A stretch of DNA of 10,668 nt from JBIOJM01 sp044450785 (GTDB lineage Bacteria > Planctomycetota > Planctomycetia > Isosphaerales > Isosphaeraceae), in contig JBIOJM010000347.1 in NCBI GenBank assembly GCA_044450785.1, positions 1-10,668 on the forward strand, in the 5' to 3' direction. Positions 1 to 7,365 of the stretch are shown one piece after another; position 1 is the stretch's first letter, and each line of letters starts with the position of its first letter. The notes beneath the pieces were generated by a model. The model did not search any database. It saw only the letters and a program-made list of their open reading frames with translations, and was not told the DNA's origin. Both the position numbers and the translations under genes were made by a program.

Positions 1-1
1 G

Positions 2-958
2 GAGGCACCTGCCGCCCTGGTCGAGGAGGCCGCGGCGGTCGAGCAGCCTCGAGCCGTGCCCGCGCCCGCCAAACCGCTTGGCCGGCCGATGACTCTCCAG
101 GAGAAGCTGGCGGCCGCTCGCGGGGGCGGGGCGCAGCCGGCATCGCCGGCGGCCGGCACTGCGAAACCAGCGGCGGCCAAGCCAGCGCCCGCCGCGGCGT
201 CCAAGGCGCCGGCGGCCCGCGTCCTGCCGCCGCTCGAAAAGATGACCGATCCCCGCGATCTGGCCGAGGCCCTGCGCCAGGCCTCCGCCCAGAAAGCCAG
301 GGAGCTGGCCGCCGCGTCCGCGGAATCCGCTCCCGCCAAAACGAAGGCGGCCCAGGCCAAGGCCGCGCCGGCCAAGCCGCAGACCGTCCCGCCGCGGCCG
401 ACCCGCGAGCTCGCCGCCGCGGCCTCAGCCGTCGGGCGAGAGCTCGACCGCCGCGGCTTCCTTGTCTTTGGACTCTTCATCGCCTGGATCTGGATTGCCT
501 GGACGACGTTCACCGCGGCCCTCTCGGCCATGACCGTGATGACCGTGCGATTCATGTTTCCCAACGTCCTCGCCGAGCCTCCCAGCACGATCAAGATCGG
601 CCTTCCCTCCAGCTATGAGGCCGATAAAGTCAGCGAGCGGTACAAGACGGAGTATGGCTTCTGGGTCGTCCGCTCGACGCGGTACAACGGGACGGATATC
701 TTGTACGCGCTTCAATCCGTCTGCACTCATCTGGGCTGCCCACCCAACTGGCTGGACAGCGAGCAGAAATTCAAATGTCCGTGTCATGGGAGCGGCTTTT
801 ACATCTCCGGGATCAATTTCGAGGGCCCCGCGCCTCGTCCCCTGGAGCGATTCAAGGTCGCGATCGCCGACGACGGCCAGATCATGGTCGACAAGAGTAA
901 AAAGTTCCAAGAAGAATTAGGTCAGTGGACCGACCCGGATAGTTTTATCACGGCTTGA
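2..958 (+). CDS. Rieske 2Fe-2S protein of a cytochrome bc/b6f-type complex (5' end probably outside the window)
   Basis: This is the iron-sulfur subunit that takes the first electron from quinol at the Qo site and passes it to a c-type cytochrome. Counting from the GTG at 56, residues 1-130 are Ala/Pro/Lys-rich and low-complexity. One membrane helix spans about 135-160 and the soluble Rieske domain about 175-285. The cluster boxes are CTHLGC (223-228) and CPCHGSGF (241-248). C223, H225, C241 and H244 should bind the cluster, and C228 and C243 should form the disulfide. The Ser of the second box is kept, but Phe248 sits where high-potential Rieske proteins have Tyr. The frame is open to the left edge, and in-frame starts at 56 (GTG) and 89 (ATG) are both possible. 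The motif TLQEKLAAAR at about 90-119 looks like a unit that may recur upstream, so I treat the gene as 5'-incomplete. Cytochrome b starts 10 nt after its stop. Confidence 0.93.
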   Translation, partial: EAPAALVEEAAAVEQPRAVPAPAKPLGRPMTLQEKLAAARGGGAQPASPAAGTAKPAAAKPAPAAASKAPAARVLPPLEKMTDPRDLAEALRQASAQKARELAAASAESAPAKTKAAQAKAAPAKPQTVPPRPTRELAAAASAVGRELDRRGFLVFGLFIAWIWIAWTTFTAALSAMTVMTVRFMFPNVLAEPPSTIKIGLPSSYEADKVSERYKTEYGFWVVRSTRYNGTDILYALQSVCTHLGCPPNWLDSEQKFKCPCHGSGFYISGINFEGPAPRPLERFKVAIADDGQIMVDKSKKFQEELGQWTDPDSFITA

Positions 959-968
959 GAGATCGCCC

Positions 969-1742
969 ATGCCATTCCTGGAAAAGATCGCGGAAACGCA
1001 GCTCTGGAAGAGTATTTTCCGCCACCCGATGCCGACCGATCGGCGCAATCGGGTGGTGGTGATGCTCACCAACTTCTTCCTGCACCTCCATCCGGTCAGC
1101 GTGCGCAAGCAGGGGATCGCACTTTCGTACACGTGGTGCATGGGGGGGACGACGTTCTTCCTGTTCATCGTCGAGACCGTGACCGGCGTGCTGCTGATGT
1201 TCTACTACAGGCCCACGCTGGAGCACGCCTACAACGACATCCTGGCCCTTCGCGACGTGACGACGCTGGGCATTCTCCGCGAGCTGCACCGCTGGGGAGG
1301 CCACGCGATGGTGATCGCGGTCTGGCTGCACATGTATCGCGTGTTCTTGACGGGAAGCTACAAGCCGCCGCGGGAATTCAACTGGGGCATCGGGGTCATC
1401 CTCCTGGTCCTGACGCTCCTGCTGTCCTTCACGGGCTATCTGCTGCCGTGGGACCAACTGGCGATCTGGGCGATCACGGTCGGTTCGAACATGGCGCGCG
1501 CCACGCCCGGAGTGGGGGTTGAGGGCCCCGGGGCGTCGCTCTTGAAGTTGAACGGGGTCAGCCTGATCACCAACGGGTCGGATGCGAAGTTCGCGCTTCT
1601 GGGCGGGCGGAGCGTCGGCGAGATGACATTGAATCGTTTCTATGTTCTCCACTGCGTTGCGATACCCTTGGCCGCCGCCTTGCTGATCATGATTCACTTT
1701 TGGAGGGTCCGCAAGGACGGTGGCATCAGCGGGCCGATGTGA
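969..1742 (+). CDS. Cytochrome b N-terminal half, cytochrome b6 (PetB)-like
   Basis: This membrane subunit carries the two b haems that move electrons across the membrane between the Qo and Qi sites. At 257 residues it matches the cytochrome b6 type rather than full-length bc1 cytochrome b. Four hydrophobic helices lie at about 53-80, 107-128, 139-160 and 226-246. Haem ligands are H107/H121 (14 apart) and H228/H243 (15 apart). The 15-residue spacing in the last helix is the b6 pattern; mitochondrial-type cytochrome b has 14. Cys57, in WCMGG, aligns with the YCLGG motif whose Cys35 in chloroplast cytochrome b6 covalently holds haem ci. Other b6-like blocks are FYYRPT (78-83), HRW (107-109), GYLLPWDQ (156-163) and the C-terminal RKDGGISGPM. 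The ATG is preceded by a weak GAGAGA. The gene is surely co-transcribed with the Rieske gene, 10 nt upstream. Confidence 0.95.
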   Translation: MPFLEKIAETQLWKSIFRHPMPTDRRNRVVVMLTNFFLHLHPVSVRKQGIALSYTWCMGGTTFFLFIVETVTGVLLMFYYRPTLEHAYNDILALRDVTTLGILRELHRWGGHAMVIAVWLHMYRVFLTGSYKPPREFNWGIGVILLVLTLLLSFTGYLLPWDQLAIWAITVGSNMARATPGVGVEGPGASLLKLNGVSLITNGSDAKFALLGGRSVGEMTLNRFYVLHCVAIPLAAALLIMIHFWRVRKDGGISGPM

Positions 1743-1768
1743 TCGGCCCGTCCGCGGAGCCGTCTGGC

Positions 1769-1790
1769 CGCCTGTCTCGCCGCGCAGGCG
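1769..1790 (+). other. Inverted repeat in the spacer between the two cytochrome b genes
   Basis: CGCCTG (1769-1774) and CAGGCG (1785-1790) are perfect 6-bp complements around a 10-nt loop. The hairpin sits shortly after the stop of the b6-like gene, in a 169-nt spacer that is long for this operon. There is no T-run after it, so it does not look like an intrinsic terminator. It could be an mRNA processing or stability element, or chance in GC-rich DNA. Confidence 0.3.
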
Positions 1791-1826
1791 ATAGGGCGGT
1801 GTTGTCTGCGTGCCCCGTTGCGGGCG

Positions 1827-1850
1827 GCCGGCCCGGATTCACGGGCCGGC
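1827..1850 (+). other. Perfect 9-bp GC-rich hairpin between the cytochrome b halves
   Basis: GCCGGCCCG (1827-1835) and CGGGCCGGC (1842-1850) are exact reverse complements around the 6-nt loop GATTCA. All nine pairs are G-C, giving a very stable stem. It is followed by GAACATGTTG rather than a T-run, and the next gene starts 61 nt later on the same strand. It is therefore more likely an intercistronic stability, processing or attenuation element than a full terminator. Confidence 0.45.
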
Positions 1851-1911
1851 GAACATGTTGTGGCCGTGTCGAAATTCGCTTTCACCCTGAACTCTCGTTC
1901 GCAAGACTTCC

Positions 1912-3501
1912 ATGCATCATCCAGATCTTACACCGGGCGTGTTGGCTGGGCTGGCGTGGTACTACCTGCTCGCCGCGATGATGAACGCGGCCGCCGCGGC
2001 TTACGTCTCCTACGGGGAGATGGTTTCGGCGGGGGCCTCGCGGCTGGGCCTCGCCCCCAAGTCGAGGCGCCTGCCGGTCTGGTTGATCACCGGCTATTTC
2101 GCCCTCTATGGCCTGGCCATTCTGATGATCCTGGGCCGGCACCTTTTGCCGCATTCGGTCGAGGTGGCCTACTTTCTCTGTGCGATCGCCAACGGGTTGC
2201 TCGCCGTGATGGCGGGAGCCGACGCCGCGCACTTCGCGGAGATGAAAGCCCACGGTCACGGCGAGGGAGACCCCTCGAATCCCCCTAGCCTCGACGATCA
2301 CCAGCCCGCCGTCGGGCTCGGCAAGCCGATCGATCGCACGCTCTGGGCTTTGATCTGGAGCGTTGCCGCGGTCATCTTCCAGGCGATGGGCATCACGTAC
2401 ATCCTGGGCGGCGAAATCCTTCTGCCGCTCTTTGTTCGTGACGCAGTCGACCTCGTGGCCGGGCCCACGACGTTCTTCGTGGGTGCGACGCTCGCTTTCA
2501 TCGTCGTGCTCAAGTGGCGGCGGTTCTTCTCGAACGGCCTGGTCGGTTGGTCGATCGTCAACCTGTTCCTGCTGTATTTCGGATTGAGCATGACCGATTA
2601 CGACTTCCGGGACATCGTCACCAAGCCGGACAACGTCCCGATCGTCGGTTTGCTCATCCTGGTCGGCTATTTCGACTGGTTTGCCCTGCGCCGCGCGGTG
2701 ATCAACGACGCCCGGATCGCTCAGGGCCTGCCCAGCCTCGAAGATCTGGAACCGGACAAGACCTTGACCTGGCCGGACCTGGTCTACACCGAGCTGATCT
2801 GCATGGTCATCCTGACGATTTTCCTGGTCGTCTGGGGGATCGTCCTGCAGGCACCGCTGGAGCAGCCGGCCAGTTCGACGGTCGCCCCCAACCCGTCCAA
2901 GGCGCCCTGGTACTTCCTCGGGCTTCAGGAGATGCTGGTCTATTTCGATCCCTGGATGGCGGGCGTCGTCCTGCCGAGCATGATCATCGTCGGCTTGATG
3001 GCCATCCCTTATATCGATACAAACAAGAAAGGAAACGGATATTACACTTATAACGATCGCAAATTTGCCTACATCACCTTCCAGTACGGCTTCGTCGTCC
3101 TCTGGGTGGTCTTGATCCTGCTGGGGACGTTCCTGAGAGGGCCCAACTGGAATTTCTTCGGTCCTTACGAGTACTGGGACCTGCACAAGTTGATTCCCCT
3201 GAACAACGTCCAGCTTTCGGACATGATCTGGATCCAGCTTCTCGGCATTTCCAAGCCGCCGTCATTCCTGCTTCGGGAGGCGCCGGGGATCGCGCTCTGC
3301 CTGGCCTACTTCATCATCACGCCCTACGTCTTGTACCGGTTCGTCTTCAAGAAATATGCCGAGCAGGCGGGGCTGCTGCGCTTCATGACCCTGGCGGTCC
3401 TGATCCTGTTCATGGCGGCCCTGCCGATCAAGATGGTGCTGCGCTGGACGATCAACCTGAAATACATCGTGGCCATTCCCGAGTTGTTCTTCAACATATA
3501 A
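1912..3501 (+). CDS. Cytochrome b C-terminal half (subunit IV-like) with a large extra N-terminal membrane region
   Basis: This protein completes the split cytochrome b and should form part of the Qo quinol pocket. Of 529 residues, only about 285-480 resemble cytochrome b C-terminal domain/subunit IV. The Qo loop reads APWYF at 331-335, followed by LGLQEMLVYFDPW (336-348), where the canonical motif is PEWY. Helices E, F and G lie at about 291-312, 349-367 and 391-408, with further hydrophobic segments at 458-477 and 489-508. Residues 1-280 are an extension with six or seven hydrophobic segments (about 12-32, 56-76, 84-104, 144-165, 185-201, 211-226, 243-258) and a His/Gly/Glu-rich loop at 113-130. 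Plant subunit IV is only about 160 residues. ATG 1912 is the only usable start after the in-frame TGA at 1888-1890, and no strong Shine-Dalgarno precedes it. The function of the extension is unknown to me. Confidence 0.9.
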   Translation: MHHPDLTPGVLAGLAWYYLLAAMMNAAAAAYVSYGEMVSAGASRLGLAPKSRRLPVWLITGYFALYGLAILMILGRHLLPHSVEVAYFLCAIANGLLAVMAGADAAHFAEMKAHGHGEGDPSNPPSLDDHQPAVGLGKPIDRTLWALIWSVAAVIFQAMGITYILGGEILLPLFVRDAVDLVAGPTTFFVGATLAFIVVLKWRRFFSNGLVGWSIVNLFLLYFGLSMTDYDFRDIVTKPDNVPIVGLLILVGYFDWFALRRAVINDARIAQGLPSLEDLEPDKTLTWPDLVYTELICMVILTIFLVVWGIVLQAPLEQPASSTVAPNPSKAPWYFLGLQEMLVYFDPWMAGVVLPSMIIVGLMAIPYIDTNKKGNGYYTYNDRKFAYITFQYGFVVLWVVLILLGTFLRGPNWNFFGPYEYWDLHKLIPLNNVQLSDMIWIQLLGISKPPSFLLREAPGIALCLAYFIITPYVLYRFVFKKYAEQAGLLRFMTLAVLILFMAALPIKMVLRWTINLKYIVAIPELFFNI

Positions 3502-3533
3502 GATAGTTTTATTGATGTGATCGCGCGACCTGG

Positions 3534-3566
3534 GGCCCGGTGGAAGACCGGAATTCGGTTCGGGCC
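3534..3566 (+). other. Imperfect inverted repeat in the leader of the multihaem cytochrome gene
   Basis: GGCCCG (3534-3539) pairs with CGGGCC (3561-3566), and inside it ACCG (3547-3550) pairs with CGGT (3556-3559). The internal bulges are unequal (7 nt against 1 nt). It lies in the 105-nt spacer between the subunit IV-like stop and the preferred ATG at 3607, just after a locally AT-rich stretch (3495-3519). It may fold as an mRNA leader; chance is not excluded. Confidence 0.25.
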
Positions 3567-3606
3567 GCGCGGGGCAAACGATCCGATCCCAAAGGACCCT
3601 AGGACC

Positions 3607-6600
3607 ATGCCGGCATCCGAGGAACCGTACCGACGCCAATCGACGCTGCACCTGGTTTTCGCGCTCTCTTCGGTCGCGATGCTGCTCTCGACCGTCTGGA
3701 TGGTGATGGCCGACCACCTGCGCCCCTGGAAGGAAGTGCAGCGCGATTTTCACGAGGTCGAGCGTGACAAGCTCAAGGCCGCCGAGCGCGAGAAGCTCGA
3801 GGCACGAACGAAGAAGGCTCAGGATCGGATCGACGAGATCGACGCCGAAATCAAGGATGCCGAGGCCAAGGCCGAGGAACGAGCCGGCAAGATCCGTGTC
3901 ATCGAGACGGAGCTCAGGAAGCTCGCCGGCAAGACCGAGCGGCTCGACATCGAGCGCCGCTTCAAGAAGACCGAGCTCGACAGCAAGCGAAGTCTCTACG
4001 ACGGCATGATCGATCGAGCTCTTTCGCCTCTCGAGGAAAGCGAGGCGCAGACCTACCTGAAGACGGTCGTCGCCCAGACCGAGAAAGAGCTGGATTCCCT
4101 CTCGAAAGACCTGGAAAAAGCCAGATTCGCCCAGAAGGCGAAAGAAGACGAGAAGGAAGACCTTCGCGGTAATGTCGACAAGAAGATCGAAGAGAAAAGA
4201 AAGCTCACGCGCGAGGTCGATAACGCTCAGCGTCTGATCGAGCAAAAGGATGCACAGTACTTCGGTGTGTGGGCGTGGCTCCGCAGTCTCCCCCTCATGG
4301 ACTTCGCCGCGCCGCCGGCCAAGATTCAGCAGCTCACTCTTCCCGAGCTGACGATCAATTATAATTTCAAGGAAGTTCCGCGTTACGACCGCTGCGCGAC
4401 TTGCCACCAGGCGATCGATCGCGTCGGCTACGAGAAGGACGCCCACGGCAAGGAGATGGCCAGAGTGTTCCGGTCGCATCCGTTCCTGGCCACGGGCGCC
4501 ACCACCATCGATCCCCGAGGCAAGGTTGTGCCCGCCGGCCTCTATCTCGACCCGAACGGTTTTCACCCCATCAACAGCTTCGGCTGCACGATCTGTCACG
4601 GGGGGCAAGGCTCGGGCACGGACTTCACGTATGCGTCGCACACGCCCGATTCCCGCGAGGAAGCAAAGGACTGGGAGAAAAAGTATCACTGGCAGGATTT
4701 CCACTTCTGGGATTTCCCGATGCTCCCCAAACGCTTCATCGAGTCGGGCTGCCTGAAATGCCACCAGCAGGTCACGGACATCCCCCAGGCGGCGAAGCTT
4801 CAGGCGGGCTACCAGCGCATCGTCAAGTACGGATGCACCGGCTGCCACGCGATCGGCGGCGAAGGCTCGTCCGGCCCGGACCTCACCCGCGAGCGGCAGG
4901 TCGGCCCGAACCTGTCGCACATCGCCTCCAAGAACGCCAAGGAATGGGTGCTCAAGTGGATCGCGAATCCGCATGCGTTCCGGCCGGATTCGCGGATGCC
5001 GCGGTTCTACGGCGTGACCAACAACAGCGCCAAGGAAGACTTGCCCAAGACCTACGCCGAGATCCACGCGATCGCGCATTATCTTTACACCAAGAGCACG
5101 CCTCCGGCCGATTTCACCGATCCGCCCGCCAAGACCTACCCGGCCAAGGGGAAGGAATTGTTCCTCCAGAAGGGCTGCCTGGCCTGCCACCAGCACCGAC
5201 CTTATGACGGCGGTGATCTCCAGCAGGCGGACCGTGAATCCGCCAACCCCGCTTACAAGCCGGACCCGGCCCTCACCTTCGATCCCAAGGGTTTTCCGGC
5301 CTCGGTTTATGGTGTAATCCCGCTCACGGGTTATGCCCAGGCGGTTTTCGGCCCGAACCTGTCGAACATGTCGGCCAAGTTCCAGTCACCGGAGCAGGGC
5401 TTGAAGTGGCTGACCAACTGGCTTCAAGACTCGGACCGCTACCACCCGAGGAGCTTGATGCCCAACCTGCAGCTCTCACAGCAAGACGCCGCCGATATCG
5501 CGAGCTGGATCCTCTCGGTACCGGGCGAATGGCCGGTCAAGGTTGAAGTGCCTGGCCTTCTCTCCAAGGAAGTCGATGTCGCTGGAGCTGTCGACGAACT
5601 GGTCAAGCTTTACGTGTCCAAGAGCGGCAGCTTCAAGAAACCCGACGGCACGACGGTGGCCAAGTCATTGAGCGAGGTCGCCGACTTCGTCAGCAAAGAG
5701 CTGAGGCTCGAAGAGAAGCTGATGTATCTGGGCGAGAAGACAATCTCGCGCCTGGGCTGCTTCGGGTGCCACACGATCCCGGGTTTCGAGGATGCGAAGC
5801 CGATCGGCACCGCCCTCAATGACTGGGGATTGAAGAGTCCCGCCCGTCTCGATTACGGGCACATCGCCGAATACCTCACGGATAAACCCCCGGATGAAAA
5901 GGGCGCTCGAGACGGCACCGATCTCTTCTATCAGGAGAAGATCCGGCACGAGAGCCGGATCGGGTTCCTCTATCAGAAGCTGCACCGCCCGCGCAGCTAC
6001 GACTACTTGAAGAAGAACGAAAAGTACAAGACGTGGGACGACCGGCTGCGGATGCCGCGATTCGCGTGGGCCAACGACCCGGCCGCGATCGAGGAGGTCA
6101 TGACGTTCGTGCTCGGCCTGACCGGCGAGAAGGTCCCCCCCAGGTATCTCCCCCTGACGCACACCACCCCATCGCGGACCGCCGTTGCCGAGGGCTTCAA
6201 GGTGCTGAACCGGTACAATTGCGCCGGCTGTCACGTCCTGGAGATGCCCAAATTTACCATTCCCCAGGGTGTGAAGGTCGCGGAGGCCTTCACGGACTTC
6301 AAGAGCAACCTCCGCTCCTCGTATGGCCCGCCGGCCGGGCGCGGTACCGACTTTATCCTTGAGATTTATCCCACTCTGTCCTATGATCCCAAGAAGAACT
6401 TGGCTCCGAACGAGATCGAAAAAGAGCTGGGGATCGGCCCCGACGATGGGTCATCCATCACCATCGAGGGAATGCCCATCGGGCTGTTTGAAAACGAGTT
6501 GACGGTGCAAGTCTGGCGTCCGGTCACGATCCGCGGGTATACCTTCAATATCGCCGACAACGTCACGCTCGACCGGACCAAGATCCAGACGACGCCGCCC

Positions 6601-7344
6601 AACGGCGGCAATTTCGCCTGGCTGTACGCGACGCACGAGTCGGAACGGACGGGCAACCCGTTCGAGTCTTCCTGGAATCGGCTCCCGCCGCCGCTCTTGC
6701 GCGAGGGGAACAAGGTTCAGACCCCATGGCTGAGCTCGTTCCTGAAGGATCCGCACATGATCCGCCCCGCGGCGCAATTGCGAATGCCGCGATTCCATTA
6801 CGGCAAGTCCGCGGCGATCCCCTCGAGGGAGACCGAGGAGCTCGCCAACTACTTCGCAGCGCGGGACGGGGCCGAGTTTCCTTATCAAGCGATCGTCGAG
6901 CAAACCTCGAGCTATCTCGCGGAGCGCAACAAGGCTCATCCGGACTACCTGGGCGCCGGCTGGCTGATCTTGACGAACAAGGCTTCCCCTTGCCTCCAGT
7001 GCCATGCGATCGGCCAGTTCAAGCCGACCGGCGGCGCGCAGGTCGTGAACGGGCCCGATCTGCGCGAGGTCGCAAGCCGATTCCGGCCGGACTACCTCGG
7101 AGCCTGGACCGCCAACCCGCGCCGGCTGCTTCCATTCACGGCGATGCCCCAGAACATCGTACCCCATGGCACAGTCCAGGTCCTGGTGCCCAAGACGTTC
7201 GAGAATCAACCGTTTGAAATGGTCAAAGCGGTGCGCGACACGCTCCTGAACTACGTCAGCGCTGTCGAGCTCCAGCTTGCGAGCGGCAACCCCCAGCCCG
7301 CGCCGGCCGGAACGCCTCCCAGGCCGGCGGGGACTTCTCCTTGA
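3607..7344 (+). CDS. Membrane-anchored octahaem cytochrome c with coiled-coil stalk, likely replacing cytochrome f/c1
   Basis: This 1245-residue protein is predicted to be exported and to carry electrons away from the Rieske protein. A single hydrophobic anchor (about 14-34) is followed by a charged Glu/Lys/Arg/Ala-rich coiled coil (about 42-215). Eight CXXCH motifs follow: CATCH 263, CTICH 327, CLKCH 382, CTGCH 410, CLACH 524, CFGCH 718, CAGCH 872 and CLQCH 1129. The last five each have a downstream Met-Pro motif (M464, M618, M816, M1060, M1180), as in class I cytochrome c domains with His/Met ligation. The first three lack one and may be bis-His. Haem domain seven carries a large insertion (about 885-1035). 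The C-terminus ends in a Pro/Ala/Gly tail. I prefer ATG 3607, preceded by AAAGGA and directly before the anchor, over the in-frame GTG at 3517, which would add 30 unlikely residues. The partners are inferred from the operon. Confidence 0.92.
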   Translation: MPASEEPYRRQSTLHLVFALSSVAMLLSTVWMVMADHLRPWKEVQRDFHEVERDKLKAAEREKLEARTKKAQDRIDEIDAEIKDAEAKAEERAGKIRVIETELRKLAGKTERLDIERRFKKTELDSKRSLYDGMIDRALSPLEESEAQTYLKTVVAQTEKELDSLSKDLEKARFAQKAKEDEKEDLRGNVDKKIEEKRKLTREVDNAQRLIEQKDAQYFGVWAWLRSLPLMDFAAPPAKIQQLTLPELTINYNFKEVPRYDRCATCHQAIDRVGYEKDAHGKEMARVFRSHPFLATGATTIDPRGKVVPAGLYLDPNGFHPINSFGCTICHGGQGSGTDFTYASHTPDSREEAKDWEKKYHWQDFHFWDFPMLPKRFIESGCLKCHQQVTDIPQAAKLQAGYQRIVKYGCTGCHAIGGEGSSGPDLTRERQVGPNLSHIASKNAKEWVLKWIANPHAFRPDSRMPRFYGVTNNSAKEDLPKTYAEIHAIAHYLYTKSTPPADFTDPPAKTYPAKGKELFLQKGCLACHQHRPYDGGDLQQADRESANPAYKPDPALTFDPKGFPASVYGVIPLTGYAQAVFGPNLSNMSAKFQSPEQGLKWLTNWLQDSDRYHPRSLMPNLQLSQQDAADIASWILSVPGEWPVKVEVPGLLSKEVDVAGAVDELVKLYVSKSGSFKKPDGTTVAKSLSEVADFVSKELRLEEKLMYLGEKTISRLGCFGCHTIPGFEDAKPIGTALNDWGLKSPARLDYGHIAEYLTDKPPDEKGARDGTDLFYQEKIRHESRIGFLYQKLHRPRSYDYLKKNEKYKTWDDRLRMPRFAWANDPAAIEEVMTFVLGLTGEKVPPRYLPLTHTTPSRTAVAEGFKVLNRYNCAGCHVLEMPKFTIPQGVKVAEAFTDFKSNLRSSYGPPAGRGTDFILEIYPTLSYDPKKNLAPNEIEKELGIGPDDGSSITIEGMPIGLFENELTVQVWRPVTIRGYTFNIADNVTLDRTKIQTTPPNGGNFAWLYATHESERTGNPFESSWNRLPPPLLREGNKVQTPWLSSFLKDPHMIRPAAQLRMPRFHYGKSAAIPSRETEELANYFAARDGAEFPYQAIVEQTSSYLAERNKAHPDYLGAGWLILTNKASPCLQCHAIGQFKPTGGAQVVNGPDLREVASRFRPDYLGAWTANPRRLLPFTAMPQNIVPHGTVQVLVPKTFENQPFEMVKAVRDTLLNYVSAVELQLASGNPQPAPAGTPPRPAGTSP

Positions 7345-7365
7345 TCGTCGATCGAAATCTACAAC

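Noticed and set aside
1827..1850. The 9-bp hairpin as an intrinsic terminator
   Set aside because: No T-run follows and the next gene belongs to the same complex, so I list it only as an intercistronic hairpin.
1882..3186. A 434-residue open frame on the minus strand
   Set aside because: It is antisense to the subunit IV-like gene. Its composition (Asp, Gln, Arg and His rich with no hydrophobic pattern) is that of a complement of membrane-protein codons.
3484..3519. AT-rich pocket with TTGTTC and TATAAG as a possible promoter before the multihaem cytochrome
   Set aside because: The two elements are only 7 nt apart, far from the usual 16-18 nt, and no better pair is visible. The AT-richness is noted but no promoter is called.
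3517..3606. In-frame GTG start 30 codons upstream for the multihaem cytochrome
   Set aside because: The added residues are Arg/Pro/Gly-rich and would precede the membrane anchor. ATG 3607 has a purine-rich site upstream and gives a normal N-terminus.
3262..5196. A 644-residue open frame on the minus strand
   Set aside because: It lies antisense to the end of the subunit IV-like gene and the first half of the multihaem cytochrome, both of which have clear motifs. It is rich in Leu, Gly, Asp and Arg and has no recognisable domain, as expected for the mirror of a GC-rich gene.
4401..5207. A 268-residue open frame in another plus frame inside the cytochrome gene
   Set aside because: It overlaps five CXXCH motifs of the real frame and is Arg/Pro/Gly-rich without any domain.
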